NCBI GenBank assembly: GCA_963823245.1
Contig: CAWGKQ010000010.1
Coordinates: 124,001-188,000 of the forward strand
Direction: 5' to 3'
DNA: 64,000 nucleotides
DNA from: JAWVFM01 sp963823245
GTDB lineage: Bacteria > Actinomycetota > Thermoleophilia > Solirubrobacterales > 70-9
The notes under the pieces are model-generated. The model was not told where the DNA came from, ran no database searches, and saw only the letters and a list, made by a program, of their open reading frames with translations. The position numbers and the translations under genes were made by a program. Below are positions 54,180 through 62,936 of the stretch, piece after piece; position 1 is the first letter of the stretch, and every line of letters begins with the position of its first letter.

Positions 54180-55193
54180 CTATGCCGCGCGGGAGGCGAA
54201 GTAGGCGGAGCCGTCGATGCCCCGGTCGAAGCGCGACCAGCTCTCGCCGTCGGCGAGCTCGCGCTCGATGCGGTCGAAGCTGCCGAGCCGGCCGCCGAGG
54301 TTGTCGATCATGTGGACCAGGGTCGCCTCGCGAGTGCACGGGACGACCGGCGAGCCATTCTCGAGGCTGCCGTGGTGGGAGAGGATGATGTGGAGGAGCC
54401 CCCGGGCCAGGGCGGGGTCGAATCCGTCCAAGGTCTCGATGGCGCGCCGCACCAGGTAGTAGCCGAGGGGGATCTCGCCGTGGAGGCGCCCGAGGTCCGT
54501 CAGGTCGATCGCGAGCGGGTCGCCGTTATAGGCCTGGGTCTTGCCGATGTCGTGGAGCAGCGCGCCGGTCACCGCCAGGTCGCGGTCGATGCCCCCGAAC
54601 GCCGACGCGCAGGCGTTCACCGCCTGCGCCACCGACAGCGTGTGGTCGAGGAGCCCGTGGCGGTAAGCCTGGTGATAGTGCTTGGCCGCCGGGGCATCGC
54701 GGAAGCGCTTCCAGATCCGTGACTCCTCGGCGAAGAACTGGTCGAGCAGGCGCCGAAGGTCGGGGCTCTGGACCGTCGCGATGAGGTCGCGCAGGTCCGA
54801 TTCGAGCCGCTCCGGCGGGACCTCGGGGCCCTCCGCCAGGTCAGCTGCCGCGTACTCGCCGGCGCCGGCGGCCCGCATCGACTCGATCGTCACCTTGGGG
54901 CCGTAGCGGGCGTGGACGCTGAAGCGCCCCGCGATCCGCACCGCCGTGCCGGGGGAGGCCGCCTCGAAGAGCTCGTCGATTCCATCCCAGGCGACCGCCT
55001 CGACGGTGCCGGAGCGATCGCCGACGAGCAGGCGAAGCCACTCGCCGCCGTCGCGCTTGGAGCGGCGCTCGCGCTCGCGCACGGCGAAGACCCCGTCGAC
55101 CCGCTGCCCATCGGCGAGCTCACGAACGGTCGAGGGCGCGGCGTCCGAGCCGTTGACGGCGGTGGGGATCGCGAGTGCCGGCTGATCGCTCAT
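54180..55193 (-). CDS. YhaM-like 3'-5' exoribonuclease (OB fold plus HD domain)
   Basis: 337 residues from ATG 55193. N-terminal OB fold (TVRELADGQRVDGVFAVRER; EWLRLLVGDRSGTVEAVAWD; TAVRIAGRFSVHARYGPKVT), then the HD domain HYHQAYRHGLLDHTLSVAQA, DRDLAVTGALLHDIGKTQAY (HD pair), IILSHHGSLENGSPVVPCTR and REATLVHMIDNLGGRLGSFD. This is the order in Bacillus YhaM/CbfA, which degrade RNA and possibly DNA from 3' ends. It is convergent with the flippase, 18 bp apart. Confidence 0.88.
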   Translation of the reverse strand: MSDQPALAIPTAVNGSDAAPSTVRELADGQRVDGVFAVRERERRSKRDGGEWLRLLVGDRSGTVEAVAWDGIDELFEAASPGTAVRIAGRFSVHARYGPKVTIESMRAAGAGEYAAADLAEGPEVPPERLESDLRDLIATVQSPDLRRLLDQFFAEESRIWKRFRDAPAAKHYHQAYRHGLLDHTLSVAQAVNACASAFGGIDRDLAVTGALLHDIGKTQAYNGDPLAIDLTDLGRLHGEIPLGYYLVRRAIETLDGFDPALARGLLHIILSHHGSLENGSPVVPCTREATLVHMIDNLGGRLGSFDRIERELADGESWSRFDRGIDGSAYFASRAA

Positions 55194-55430
55194 CGAAGCT
55201 CAAGGTAGAGGCGGGACCGGACGGCGACGCCTCTCTAGAGAGAGCCCCGCCGGGGCTCATCTCTCCCTCGGTGAGTCGCCCTGGGGGTCCCGTTGCTGAC
55301 GGGCCGCGACGAGATCCGCCGCCTCGAGCGCGCGCTTGCCGGGCCCCGCCGACGGGTAGTGCGGCGACTGCGGGAGGTCGGGGAGACAGGACCGCCGGAT
55401 ATGCCACGCTCGAGCGAAGGAGAAAGTCGA

Positions 55431-56426
55431 ATGGAGACGCGCAAGCTTGGAACCCAGGGTCTCGAGGTCTCAGCGGAGGGCCTCGGCTGCATGGGAATGT
55501 CGGCCTTCTACGGGTCAACCGATGAGGGTGAGGCGATCGCGACGATCCAGCGGGCGCTGGAGCTCGGCGTCACCTTCCTCGACACCGCCCAGCTCTACGG
55601 CCCGTTGACGAACGAGGAGCTCGTGGGCCGAGCGATCAAGGGGCGTCGCGGGGAGTGCGTGATCGCCACCAAGTTCGCCCGGCGCATGGACGACGCGACA
55701 GCCGGCGACATGACCACCCTCGGGCCGCTCGACGGTTCGGCGGAGCACGTGCGCTCCTCGATCGACGTTTCCCTCGAGCGGCTCGAGACCGATTACGTCG
55801 ATCTCTACTACCAGCACCGCGTCGACCCCAATGTCCCGATCGAGGAGACCGTCGGGGCGATGGCGGAGCTTGTGGACGCCGGCAAGGTGCGCTACATCGG
55901 GCTGTCCGAGGCGGCGCCGGAGACCCTGCGCCGCGCAAACGCCGTGCACCCGATCAGCGCCGTGCAGACCGAGTACTCCCTCTGGAGCCGCGACCCCGAG
56001 GCCGAGGTCCTGCCCACCTGCCGCGAGCTCGGGATCGGGTTCGTCGCCTACAGCCCGCTCGGCCGCGGCTTCCTCGCCGGCCGCTTCGACTCGCGCGAGG
56101 AGATCGAGGAGGGCGACTTCCGCCGCGACAATCCGCGGTTCGCGGACGAGAATTTCGACCGCAACCTCGGGATCGTCGAGCGGGTCCGGGCGATCGCGGA
56201 GGCGAAGGGCGTCACCGCCGGCCAGCTCGCGCTCGCGTGGGTCCTCCACCGCGGTGACGACATCGTCCCGATCCCGGGCACGAAGCGGCGCCGGTATCTG
56301 GAGGAGAACGCCGCGGCGCCGGAGATCGAGCTGACCGAGGCCGAGCTCGCTGCTCTCGATGAGGCCGCGCCCGTGGGGGCCGCCGCCGGCGAGCGGTACG
56401 CGGACATGTCCACCGTGGACGGGTAG
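55431..56426 (+). CDS. aldo/keto reductase
   Basis: 331 residues from ATG 55431, chosen because GAAGGAGAAAG precedes it. ETRKLGTQGLEVSAEGLGCM, GVTFLDTAQLYGPLTNEELV (catalytic D and Y), CVIATKFARRMDDAT (K), YVDLYYQHRVDPNVPIEETV (H). NADPH binding at GFVAYSPLGRGFLAGRFD and VPIPGTKRRRYLEENAAA. Closest in layout to the AKR11/13 group (YghZ-like general stress reductases). Substrate not predictable. The upstream 200 bp hold no gene. Confidence 0.93.
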   Translation: METRKLGTQGLEVSAEGLGCMGMSAFYGSTDEGEAIATIQRALELGVTFLDTAQLYGPLTNEELVGRAIKGRRGECVIATKFARRMDDATAGDMTTLGPLDGSAEHVRSSIDVSLERLETDYVDLYYQHRVDPNVPIEETVGAMAELVDAGKVRYIGLSEAAPETLRRANAVHPISAVQTEYSLWSRDPEAEVLPTCRELGIGFVAYSPLGRGFLAGRFDSREEIEEGDFRRDNPRFADENFDRNLGIVERVRAIAEAKGVTAGQLALAWVLHRGDDIVPIPGTKRRRYLEENAAAPEIELTEAELAALDEAAPVGAAAGERYADMSTVDG

Positions 56427-56450
56427 GCGTGGCCGCCGCTCGGCCCTGGG

Positions 56451-56456
56451 TAGCCT
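56451..56456 (+). promoter_or_regulatory. -10-like hexamer TAGCCT for the propeller lipoprotein
   Basis: Ends 7 nt before GTG 56464; no Shine-Dalgarno. Confidence 0.45.
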
Positions 56457-56463
56457 TGGCGCC

Positions 56464-57987
56464 GTGCGCCTCGCCCGGATGGCCGTGCCGCTCACCCTGC
56501 TCGTCAGCGCGTGCTTCGCCGCCTGCGGCGCCAGCGGCAGCGACTCCACGACGAGCTCCGGTGCAACGGCCACCTCGGCGAGTCGCGGTGCGAGCAACCC
56601 CGCCCCCAAGGCTTCCGGCGCCGCCTTCGACTGGACCCGCTTCGGGTTCGACATCGCCCGTTACAACGCGGCGCCTCAGGGAATCAGCGCCGCGGCCGTC
56701 GGCAAGCTCGGCGAGCGGGCGGTCTCGCTGCCGGGGACGGTCGACTCCTCGCCGATCTACCTGAAGGGCGTCACGGCGGGCGGCGCGACCCGCGACCTCC
56801 TCGTCATGACCACGACCTACGGGCGGGTTCTCGGGCTCGACGCAGGCACGGGGAAGGTCGTCTGGACGTTCACGCCGAACGGCTACTCCTCGGTCGCCGG
56901 CTCGGCGCAGATCAGCACGGCGAGCCCGGTGGCCGACCCCAGCCGCAGGTTCGTCTTCTCGGCTTCGCCGGATGGCCAGATCCACAAGGTGTCGGTGAGC
57001 GATGGGTCCGAGGTCACCTCGGGCGACTGGCCCACGGTCATCACCCGCGACGCCACGCACGAGAAGATCGGCCCGGCGCTGAACATCCAGGGGCCCGACG
57101 TGCTTGTTGCGACCGGCGGCTACATCGGGGACGCCCCGCCCTACCAGGGGCACGTCGTGTCGATCGACCGGGACACCGGGGCGATCGACCACGTGTTCAA
57201 CTCGCTGTGCTCGAACCGGCGGTCGATCATCCAGCCGTCGAGCTGCCCCTCGTCCGACTCCGCGATCTTCGGACGCGCCAGCCCGGTCGTCGATCCGACG
57301 ACGGGGCGCATCTACGTCGCCACCGGAAACGCACCATGGAACGGCAGCGACAACTGGGGCGACTCCGTGCTCGAGTTGAGTGCGCGTGTCAAGAACCTGC
57401 GCCGGCACTTCACGCCGGCCAATCAGGCCGTGCTCGAGTCGGCGGACCTCGACCTGGGCTCAGCCTCGCCCGCCCTGCTGCCCGAGGGCTCCGCGAAGCC
57501 GCGCTTCCTGCTCCAGGGAGGCAAGGACCAAAAGCTTCGCCTCCTCAGCCTCCGCAAGAGCCTCCACGGCGTCAAGGGCGCCGCGGGGAAGCGGCTCGGC
57601 GGGCAGGTGCAGACGCTGCCGACGCCCGGTAGCACGGCGATGTTCACAGCGCCGGCGGTCCTGCGCACCGGCAGGACGACGCTCGTCTTCGTCGCCACCG
57701 ACGGCGGCACCACCGCGTACCGCCTCGAGGGCGGCCGTCTGCACACGGTGTGGTCGAAGGACACCGCGGGCACGAGCCCGGTGATCGCGGGTGGCCTCGT
57801 GTGGGTCTACGACCCGGACGGCGGCCTCAACGTGTACAGGCCCGGCAGCGGCCGGCTCGTTCGCAGCCTCCCGGCGCCATCAGGCCACTGGAACAGCCCG
57901 ATAGTCGACGGTGGCCGCGTCTACCTGCCGAGCGGCGACTCCAACAGCCACGACACCACCGGCACGCTGAGCATCTACGAGCCGTGA
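56464..57987 (+). CDS. secreted PQQ-type beta-propeller lipoprotein
   Basis: 507 residues from GTG 56464. The N-terminus RLARMAVPLTLLVSACFAAC has a lipobox-like LVSAC (or FAAC), then a Ser/Thr-rich linker (STTSSGATATSASRGAS). Propeller blades follow: DSSPIYLKGVTAGGATRDLL, YGRVLGLDAGTGKVVWTF, HVVSIDRDTGAIDHVFNSLC, GRASPVVDPTTGRIYVATGN, TAPAVLRTGRTTLVFVATDG, SPVIAGGLVWVYDPDGGLNV. The A(I/V)DxxTGxxxW-type repeats match quinoprotein/PQQ-like propellers, but catalytic quinone ligands are not evident; a scaffold or binding role is likely. Extracytoplasmic. Confidence 0.85.
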   Translation: MRLARMAVPLTLLVSACFAACGASGSDSTTSSGATATSASRGASNPAPKASGAAFDWTRFGFDIARYNAAPQGISAAAVGKLGERAVSLPGTVDSSPIYLKGVTAGGATRDLLVMTTTYGRVLGLDAGTGKVVWTFTPNGYSSVAGSAQISTASPVADPSRRFVFSASPDGQIHKVSVSDGSEVTSGDWPTVITRDATHEKIGPALNIQGPDVLVATGGYIGDAPPYQGHVVSIDRDTGAIDHVFNSLCSNRRSIIQPSSCPSSDSAIFGRASPVVDPTTGRIYVATGNAPWNGSDNWGDSVLELSARVKNLRRHFTPANQAVLESADLDLGSASPALLPEGSAKPRFLLQGGKDQKLRLLSLRKSLHGVKGAAGKRLGGQVQTLPTPGSTAMFTAPAVLRTGRTTLVFVATDGGTTAYRLEGGRLHTVWSKDTAGTSPVIAGGLVWVYDPDGGLNVYRPGSGRLVRSLPAPSGHWNSPIVDGGRVYLPSGDSNSHDTTGTLSIYEP

Positions 57988-58021
57988 CGACGCCGCTGTC
58001 GGACGGGCGGCGGGCTGTCGC

Positions 58022-58613
58022 ATGGTGATCGGGGAGCGCTTCGCCTGGGCGCACCTGCCGAAGACCGGGGGCGACGCGACGCAGGCGATGCTCGCGGCGG
58101 CTCCGAACCTGGTGCGCTTTGCCGATCCGGTCGACTCCCACGACAAGCACGTTCCGTTCTTCGCCCGCGCCGACGAGGTCCGCGGCAAGCTCCTGGCGAT
58201 GAACATCCGCCGGCTTCCCGACTGGACGCTCAGCGTCGCCCGTCACAAGGCCAGGGTTGGCGCTCACCCCGATTTCCGACCGGTGCCCATGCCCTCGGCC
58301 CGAGGCGCTCGCCGAGAGCACCGAGGGCGACGACACCCTGCGCTGGATGACCGACGGCGGCCGGTTCGCAGTCGACCGATGGCTCCGCACCGAGCACCTC
58401 GTCGACGACGTGCTGCAACTGCTGGATGAGCTCGGCGCGCTCGACGGCCAGGTCGAGGAGGCGGTGCGGGCGGTGGGGGTGGTCAATGCGGCGCCGGCCG
58501 GCTCGGAGGCGTCGATCGGCTTCACCGAGCAGCAGGTGGAGCGGCTCTACGAGCGCAACCCGACCTGGGCTGAGATCGAGCGCACAGCGTTTGGGGATCT
58601 ATCCGCGCCATAG
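58022..58613 (+). CDS. sulfotransferase-family-like protein, one frameshift
   Basis: About 197 residues. RFAWAHLPKTGGDATQAMLA is a PAPS-binding P-loop-like motif (LPKTGG) of sulfotransferases; PDSHDKHVPFFARADEV-type region and NIRRLPDWTLSVARHKARVG follow. A shift near 58297 leads to PEALAESTEGDDTLRWMTDG, RWLRTEHLVDDVLQLLDELG and SIGFTEQQVERLYERNPTWA. The last seven codons (FGDLSAP, stop TAG at 58611-58613) lie inside palindromic repeat copy 4. Short for the family, so activity is uncertain. Confidence 0.68.
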
Positions 58614-58632
58614 CCGGGTCAAATCCCCAAAC
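58589..58632 (+). repeat. 44-nt palindromic element, copy 4
   Basis: Arms GTTTGGGGAT / ATCCCCAAAC, exactly 44 nt, 38 of 44 identical to copy 1 in the same orientation. It overlaps the 3' end of the sulfotransferase-like gene and lies 35 bp upstream of tRNA-Phe. Confidence 0.86.
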
Positions 58633-58667
58633 GTCGTCGCCGGGCCGGCGCTAGCCTTACCGGCCGC

Positions 58668-58740
58668 GGCGAGGTAGCTCAGTTGGTAGAGCACACGACT
58701 GAAAATCGTGGTGTCGCCAGTTCGATTCTGGCCCTCGCCA
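58668..58740 (+). tRNA. tRNA-Phe (GAA)
   Basis: Complete cloverleaf: acceptor GGCGAGG / CCTCGCC, D stem GCTC / GAGC, anticodon stem CACGA / TCGTG with loop CTGAAAA (anticodon GAA), T stem GCCAG / CTGGC with TTCGATT loop, discriminator A. 73 nt; the CCA end is not encoded. Confidence 0.96.
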
Positions 58741-58768
58741 TCCAGGCTCGTCGCGCCACTCGGGCGCG

Positions 58769-59263
58769 CTAGGCGCGCAGCTCCGGGATCTGCTCGACGA
58801 TCGCGTTGGTGCTCGCCTCGAGGGCGCTCTCCCACTCCGGCCCCACCTGCGCGAGCTGGATCAGGACGCCGCTTCCGTCGCGCGGGTGGATGAAGAGCTC
58901 GTTCCAAATCGGGTCGCCGAAGCGGAGGCCGAAATAGGGGACGCCGCGTCGGTCGAGCTCGGTGTGGCCCGCGGCCAAATCGGAAACGCGGAAGGTGATG
59001 TGGTGCAGGCCGCCCGCGCCGCCCGTCCGCCGCAGGAAGCTGTCGAGGAAGGTCGAGCCGGGAGTGGGATCGAGGAGCTCGATCTTGCCGCTGCCCGGGT
59101 AGGCGAAGGTCGCGGTGCGAAAGCCGGGGTCGTCGTCGATACCGCCGTAGAGGAACGTGCCGCCGAGCGCGTCGCGGTACAGGGGCAGTAGCGCAGGGAT
59201 CGACGGCCCGGCCACGGCGACGTGGTCGAGCACCGCATCGCGGACCGGAGCTCGCTCAGCCAT
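58769..59263 (-). CDS. VOC-family protein (methylmalonyl-CoA epimerase-like)
   Basis: 164 residues. VLDHVAVAGPSIPALLPLYR (first metal histidine in LDHVA), LGGTFLYGGIDDDPGFRTAT, SGKIELLDPTPGSTFLDSFL (E ligand), GGLHHITFRVSDLAAGHTEL (LHHIxF, second histidine), WNELFIHPRDGSGVLIQLAQ (final E/Q region). The order fits methylmalonyl-CoA epimerase and similar VOC enzymes; FIHP and LLDP are typical of that clade. Metal-dependent epimerase or lyase; exact substrate uncertain. It overlaps the LOG-like gene by 8 bp. Confidence 0.82.
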   Translation of the reverse strand: MAERAPVRDAVLDHVAVAGPSIPALLPLYRDALGGTFLYGGIDDDPGFRTATFAYPGSGKIELLDPTPGSTFLDSFLRRTGGAGGLHHITFRVSDLAAGHTELDRRGVPYFGLRFGDPIWNELFIHPRDGSGVLIQLAQVGPEWESALEASTNAIVEQIPELRA

Positions 59264-59759
59264 CCGAGCCCCTCCTTTCCCTCGCCAACCTCAACGCGGC
59301 CTCGACGGCCTCGGCCGCCGAGGCAGCCTCCACCACGCCAGGCGCCTCCCGCATCGAGCCTGCCCCGCTGACCGACCAACTCCCGAGGGTCACGACCGGC
59401 CGGCCCAGCGTGCGTGCGAACGCTATCTCGGAGAGCGTTCCCCACTCGCCGCCGATTGCGATGACGACGGCGCCCGAAGCGACGACCGCGAGATTGCGGG
59501 CCCAACCGACGCCGGCCGCCACGACGCGGGTCACATGCTCGTTCGCGGCCGCCGGGTCCGTGCCCGGCACGATCCCGATCACCTCGCCCTCGGCTCCGCG
59601 AGCGCCACGTGCCGCAGCCTCCATCACCCCTCCGAGACCGCCGCAGACGATCACGACGCCGGCCTCGGCCAGGCGCCGGCCGACCTCTTCGGCGAGGGAC
59701 GCAAGCTCGGCGTCCGGTGTCCCCTTGCCGATCACGGAGATCTGGCGTCGCGGCGTCAC
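59256..59759 (-). CDS. TIGR00725/LOG-like Rossmann-fold protein
   Basis: 167 residues from GTG 59759, overlapping the helicase stop by 4 bp (GTGA). RRQISVIGKGTPDAELASLA, GVVIVCGGLGGVMEAAARGA (GGxxGxM), EGEVIGIVPGTDPAAANEHV, NLAVVASGAVVIAIGGEWGT with LSEIAFARTLGRPVVTL (GGxGTxxE variant). The family is related to LOG phosphoribohydrolases and SLOG nucleotide-binding proteins; the PGGxGTxxE of true LOG is IGGEWGTLSE here, the TIGR00725 form, whose ligand is unknown. Confidence 0.87.
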   Translation of the reverse strand: MTPRRQISVIGKGTPDAELASLAEEVGRRLAEAGVVIVCGGLGGVMEAAARGARGAEGEVIGIVPGTDPAAANEHVTRVVAAGVGWARNLAVVASGAVVIAIGGEWGTLSEIAFARTLGRPVVTLGSWSVSGAGSMREAPGVVEAASAAEAVEAALRLARERRGSDG

Positions 59760-62065
59760 CGAGCCGGCTCCCGCTGACCAGCGAGCATCGTTCTCATGAG
59801 CTTCAGGGCTCCCGCCTTGTGCAGTGGCTCGTTGAGGTTGCCGCACTTGGGGCTCTGCACGCACGACGGGCACCCGTCGGCGCACGGGCACTCGCCCACG
59901 AGCCGCGCCGCGTCGCCGACGAGTCGCTCGAAGAGGTCGAAGCCACGGCGGGTGATTCCGACGCCCCCCGGGTGGCCGTCGTAGACGAAGATCGTCGGGC
60001 CGCCCGTCTGGAAGTGGACGTTGGTCGAGAGGCCGCCGATGTCCCAGCGATCGCACATCGCGATCAGCGGCAGGACGGCGATCTGCGAGTGCTCGCTCGC
60101 GTGGAGCGCGCCGAGGAGCGCCTCCGGCGCCAGCGCATCGGACCCGGCGAGCTCGTCCCCGAGGAGGTACCAGAGCGCCTGGGTCGGGAAGTTCGTCTCC
60201 GGGAGGTCGAGGCCCAGCAGGTCCACGACGGCGTGGTCGGCGAGGCGCTTTCGCTGGAATCCGATCACCTGATGCGTCACCGAGACCTCCCCGAAGGTGA
60301 GGTCCACGCCACAGCTCGATCGCCGCTCCGTCTCGGCCTCGACGAACACCTCCGTCTCGACCTTGGGCTGCGTGTACCAGTCGCCGTCGAACGCCTCCAC
60401 GATCGCCCGGCGCCCGTCGATGTCGAGCTCTCGCACCTCGTAGGAGCGCCCCAGGTGGAGGTAGACCGCGCCGGGGTGCACGGTCGTGAAGGCCCGCTCG
60501 GCCTCGACGGCGCCGATCAGCTCGCCCGAGTCCCGGTCGACCACCGCGACCGAGTCCAGCGAGGCCGAGCGCAGCGCGATGTCGCCGGCGGGAAAGCCCG
60601 GCCCGCGCGGCAGGTAGCGGCCGTCGCGCCCGCGCCGGAGCCGCCCCGCGCCCACCAGCGCGTCAGCCCGCTCGCTCCAGCGCTCGCCGAGGATCTCGTC
60701 GTCGGCCTTCGTCAGCGGCGCCTCGTAAGCCGCGGCGAGCAGGTGGGCGCTCTGGATCCGCTCGTTCGCGTGGTCGAGGATTGCCGCCTCCACCGGGCGG
60801 GCGAGGAACTCGTCCGGGTGACGGCAGAAGAACTGGTCAAGGCCGTCCTCTCCGGCGATGTAGACGGCCAGGCCCTCCGTGCGCCGCCCCGCCCGGCCCC
60901 ACATCTGGCGCAGGCTTGCGACGGTGCCCGGGAAGGTGGCGCAAACCGCGGCGTCGAGCTCGCCGATGTCGATGCCGAGCTCGAGAGCATCGGTCGCGAT
61001 CACCGCGAGCAGCTCCCCGCCGGCGAGGCGGCGCTCGATGTCGCGCCGCTGAGACGGCGTGTACCCGGCCCGGTAGGGCGCAATCCGGGCGGAAAGCTCG
61101 CCTCGATCGAGCTCGCCGAGCCGCATCCGGACGAATCGCTGGATCAGCTCGACGCCGCGGCGGCTGCGCAGGAAGCAGATGGTTCGCAGCCCTCCGACCA
61201 CCAGGTCGGCCACCAGCTCGGCGGTCTCCGAGAGGACCGACCGGCGTCGCATCGTCCGCTGGTCCAGCACGGGGGGATTCCACATCGCGATCCGCCGGCC
61301 CGCGTGCGGCGCGCCGTCTGAGTCGACCAGCCGGACGCCGAGGCCAGTCAGCCGCTCCGCGAGCTCCACGGGGTTCGCGATCGTCGCCGACGCGAGGATG
61401 AAGCGCGGCTCGGAGCCGTAGACACGGGCGACGCGGCGCAGTCGTCGCAGCACGTTGGCGACGTGGGAGCCGAAGACACCGCGGTATGTGTGCGCCTCGT
61501 CGACCACGACCCAGCCGAGGCCGGCGAACACATCCCCCCAACCCTTGTGGTGCGGGAGAACGCCCATGCTGAGCATGTCCGGGTTGGTGAGGATGAGGTT
61601 CGAGCGACGCCGGATCGCGGGCCGGTCCTCCTTCGGCGTGTCTCCGTCGTAGATCGCCGGGCGCAGGCTGGAAAGGCCGAGCTCGGAGAGCTTTCGGGCC
61701 TGGTCCTGCGCCAGCGCCTTGGTCGGGTAGAGGTAGAGGGCACGGGAGCGCGGGTCGCGGCAGAGCTGGTCGAGCACCGGAAGGTTGAACGACAGCGACT
61801 TCCCCGACGCCGTTCCGCTCGTGACGATGACGCTGCCGGCAGCCGCGGCCTCCAGGGCCTCCGCCTGGTGCAGGTAGAGCTCGCCGATGCCCGCCCCTCG
61901 CAGGCCGGCTGTGAGCTCCGGCGCGATCGTCTGCGGGATCGCGACGGGCTTGGCGGCGTGCGGCTCCTCGGCGCTCACGGCGACGAGGCGCCCGTCGGCC
62001 CCGGCCTCGCCGAGCGCGCCCCACGCCGCGTCGAGCGCCGATCGGGTGACGGGAGCGCTAGTCAA
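59756..62065 (-). CDS. MrfA/YprA-like SF2 helicase with DUF1998 cysteine domain
   Basis: 769 residues. LYLHQAEALEAAAAGSVIVT (Q-motif), SGTASGKSLSFNLPVLDQLC (Walker A), LYLYPTKALAQDQARKLSEL, VVVDEAHTYRGVFGSHVANV (DEAH), FILASATIANPVELAERLTG (SAT), TICFLRSRRGVELIQRFVRM, ATDALELGIDIGELDAAVCA, LRQMWGRAGRRTEGLAVYIA. The C-terminal DUF1998/MZB region ends with the four-cysteine motif CPCADGCPSCVQSPKCGNLN, a zinc site as in Bacillus MrfA. MrfA acts in mitomycin crosslink and adduct repair; the same role is inferred. Overlaps folP by 8 bp and the LOG-like gene by 4 bp. Confidence 0.93.
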   Translation of the reverse strand: MTSAPVTRSALDAAWGALGEAGADGRLVAVSAEEPHAAKPVAIPQTIAPELTAGLRGAGIGELYLHQAEALEAAAAGSVIVTSGTASGKSLSFNLPVLDQLCRDPRSRALYLYPTKALAQDQARKLSELGLSSLRPAIYDGDTPKEDRPAIRRRSNLILTNPDMLSMGVLPHHKGWGDVFAGLGWVVVDEAHTYRGVFGSHVANVLRRLRRVARVYGSEPRFILASATIANPVELAERLTGLGVRLVDSDGAPHAGRRIAMWNPPVLDQRTMRRRSVLSETAELVADLVVGGLRTICFLRSRRGVELIQRFVRMRLGELDRGELSARIAPYRAGYTPSQRRDIERRLAGGELLAVIATDALELGIDIGELDAAVCATFPGTVASLRQMWGRAGRRTEGLAVYIAGEDGLDQFFCRHPDEFLARPVEAAILDHANERIQSAHLLAAAYEAPLTKADDEILGERWSERADALVGAGRLRRGRDGRYLPRGPGFPAGDIALRSASLDSVAVVDRDSGELIGAVEAERAFTTVHPGAVYLHLGRSYEVRELDIDGRRAIVEAFDGDWYTQPKVETEVFVEAETERRSSCGVDLTFGEVSVTHQVIGFQRKRLADHAVVDLLGLDLPETNFPTQALWYLLGDELAGSDALAPEALLGALHASEHSQIAVLPLIAMCDRWDIGGLSTNVHFQTGGPTIFVYDGHPGGVGITRRGFDLFERLVGDAARLVGECPCADGCPSCVQSPKCGNLNEPLHKAGALKLMRTMLAGQREPAR

Positions 62066-62933
62066 CGGTGGTCTCCGCTGGGCGGGCGATCGCCGCCGCG
62101 ACGCGCATCGCGTCGAGCGCGCTCGCGTCGTGAAGTCGCATCATCTCCGCGCCCGACACAACCGCGAGCGCAGTCGCGGCCGCTGTGGCCCACTCGCGGC
62201 GCTCGGGAGGCACGCGGTCCTTCCACGAGCCACCGAGCACGGCGCCAAGGAAGTCCTTGCGTGAGAGCGCCAGGTAGATGGGCCGCCCGATCGCGCGAAG
62301 CTCGGCCAGCCGCCGCAGGACCTCGAGGTCGTCGTCCACCGAGAGGTCGAAGTCGAGGCCGGGATCGAGAGCGATCTGCTCGGGCGGGACCCCGAGCGCC
62401 ATGGCGCGATCGATCCCCGCTTCGAACCAGGCGCGCAGGTGGGCGACGGGGTCGTCGTACCGGCGGGTCTCCCGCTCGACGCGCGGTGGTCCCTCGATGT
62501 GCATCAGCACGTAGCCGCAGCGGCGCTCGGCCACGAGCTCGAGCATCCGCTCGTCGCGACCTCCGGAGATGTCGTTGATCGCCACCGCGCCGGCGTCGAG
62601 CGCCGCCGCCGCGACCTCGGCGGAGAAGGTGTCGGCGATCACCGGGACGCCTGCCTCGTCCGCCAGCCGCTCGATCACCGGCACAAGCCGCGCGGCCTCG
62701 TCCGCGGGCGGAACCTCCGGGCCGCTTCGCGCCGCCACGGCGCCGACGTCGAGCATGTCGAACCCAGCCTCGACAAGGGCCAGCCCGTCGGCAACCGCGC
62801 GCTCCGGGGTCGCGCTTCGCGCGCCCGCGAAGAACGAATCGTCGGTGACGTTCACGATCCCGACTGCTTTCGGGGGCGGGAAGCCGACCTCGGAGCCGCC
62901 GAGGCACCATGCGCAGGAGCCGGCGGCGCCCAT
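62058..62933 (-). CDS. folP: dihydropteroate synthase
   Basis: 291 residues. KAVGIVNVTDDSFFAGARSA (pterin/metal motif; D replaces the usual P in NVTPDSF), ADGLALVEAGFDMLDVGAVA (VGA in place of GGES), VPVIADTFSAEVAAAALDAG, VAINDISGGRDERMLELVAE (NDxSG), GYVLMHIEGPPRVERETRRY, IALDPGLDFDLSVDDDLEVL (LDPGxxF), YLALSRKDFLGAVLGGSWKD (SRKxFLG). The enzyme joins dihydropterin pyrophosphate and p-aminobenzoate. The substitutions in the first two loops place it near the divergent FolP2-like group, so synthase activity is probable rather than certain. Downstream of the carbonic anhydrase by 3 bp. Confidence 0.85.
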   Translation of the reverse strand: MGAAGSCAWCLGGSEVGFPPPKAVGIVNVTDDSFFAGARSATPERAVADGLALVEAGFDMLDVGAVAARSGPEVPPADEAARLVPVIERLADEAGVPVIADTFSAEVAAAALDAGAVAINDISGGRDERMLELVAERRCGYVLMHIEGPPRVERETRRYDDPVAHLRAWFEAGIDRAMALGVPPEQIALDPGLDFDLSVDDDLEVLRRLAELRAIGRPIYLALSRKDFLGAVLGGSWKDRVPPERREWATAAATALAVVSGAEMMRLHDASALDAMRVAAAIARPAETTVD

Positions 62934-62936
62934 CCG

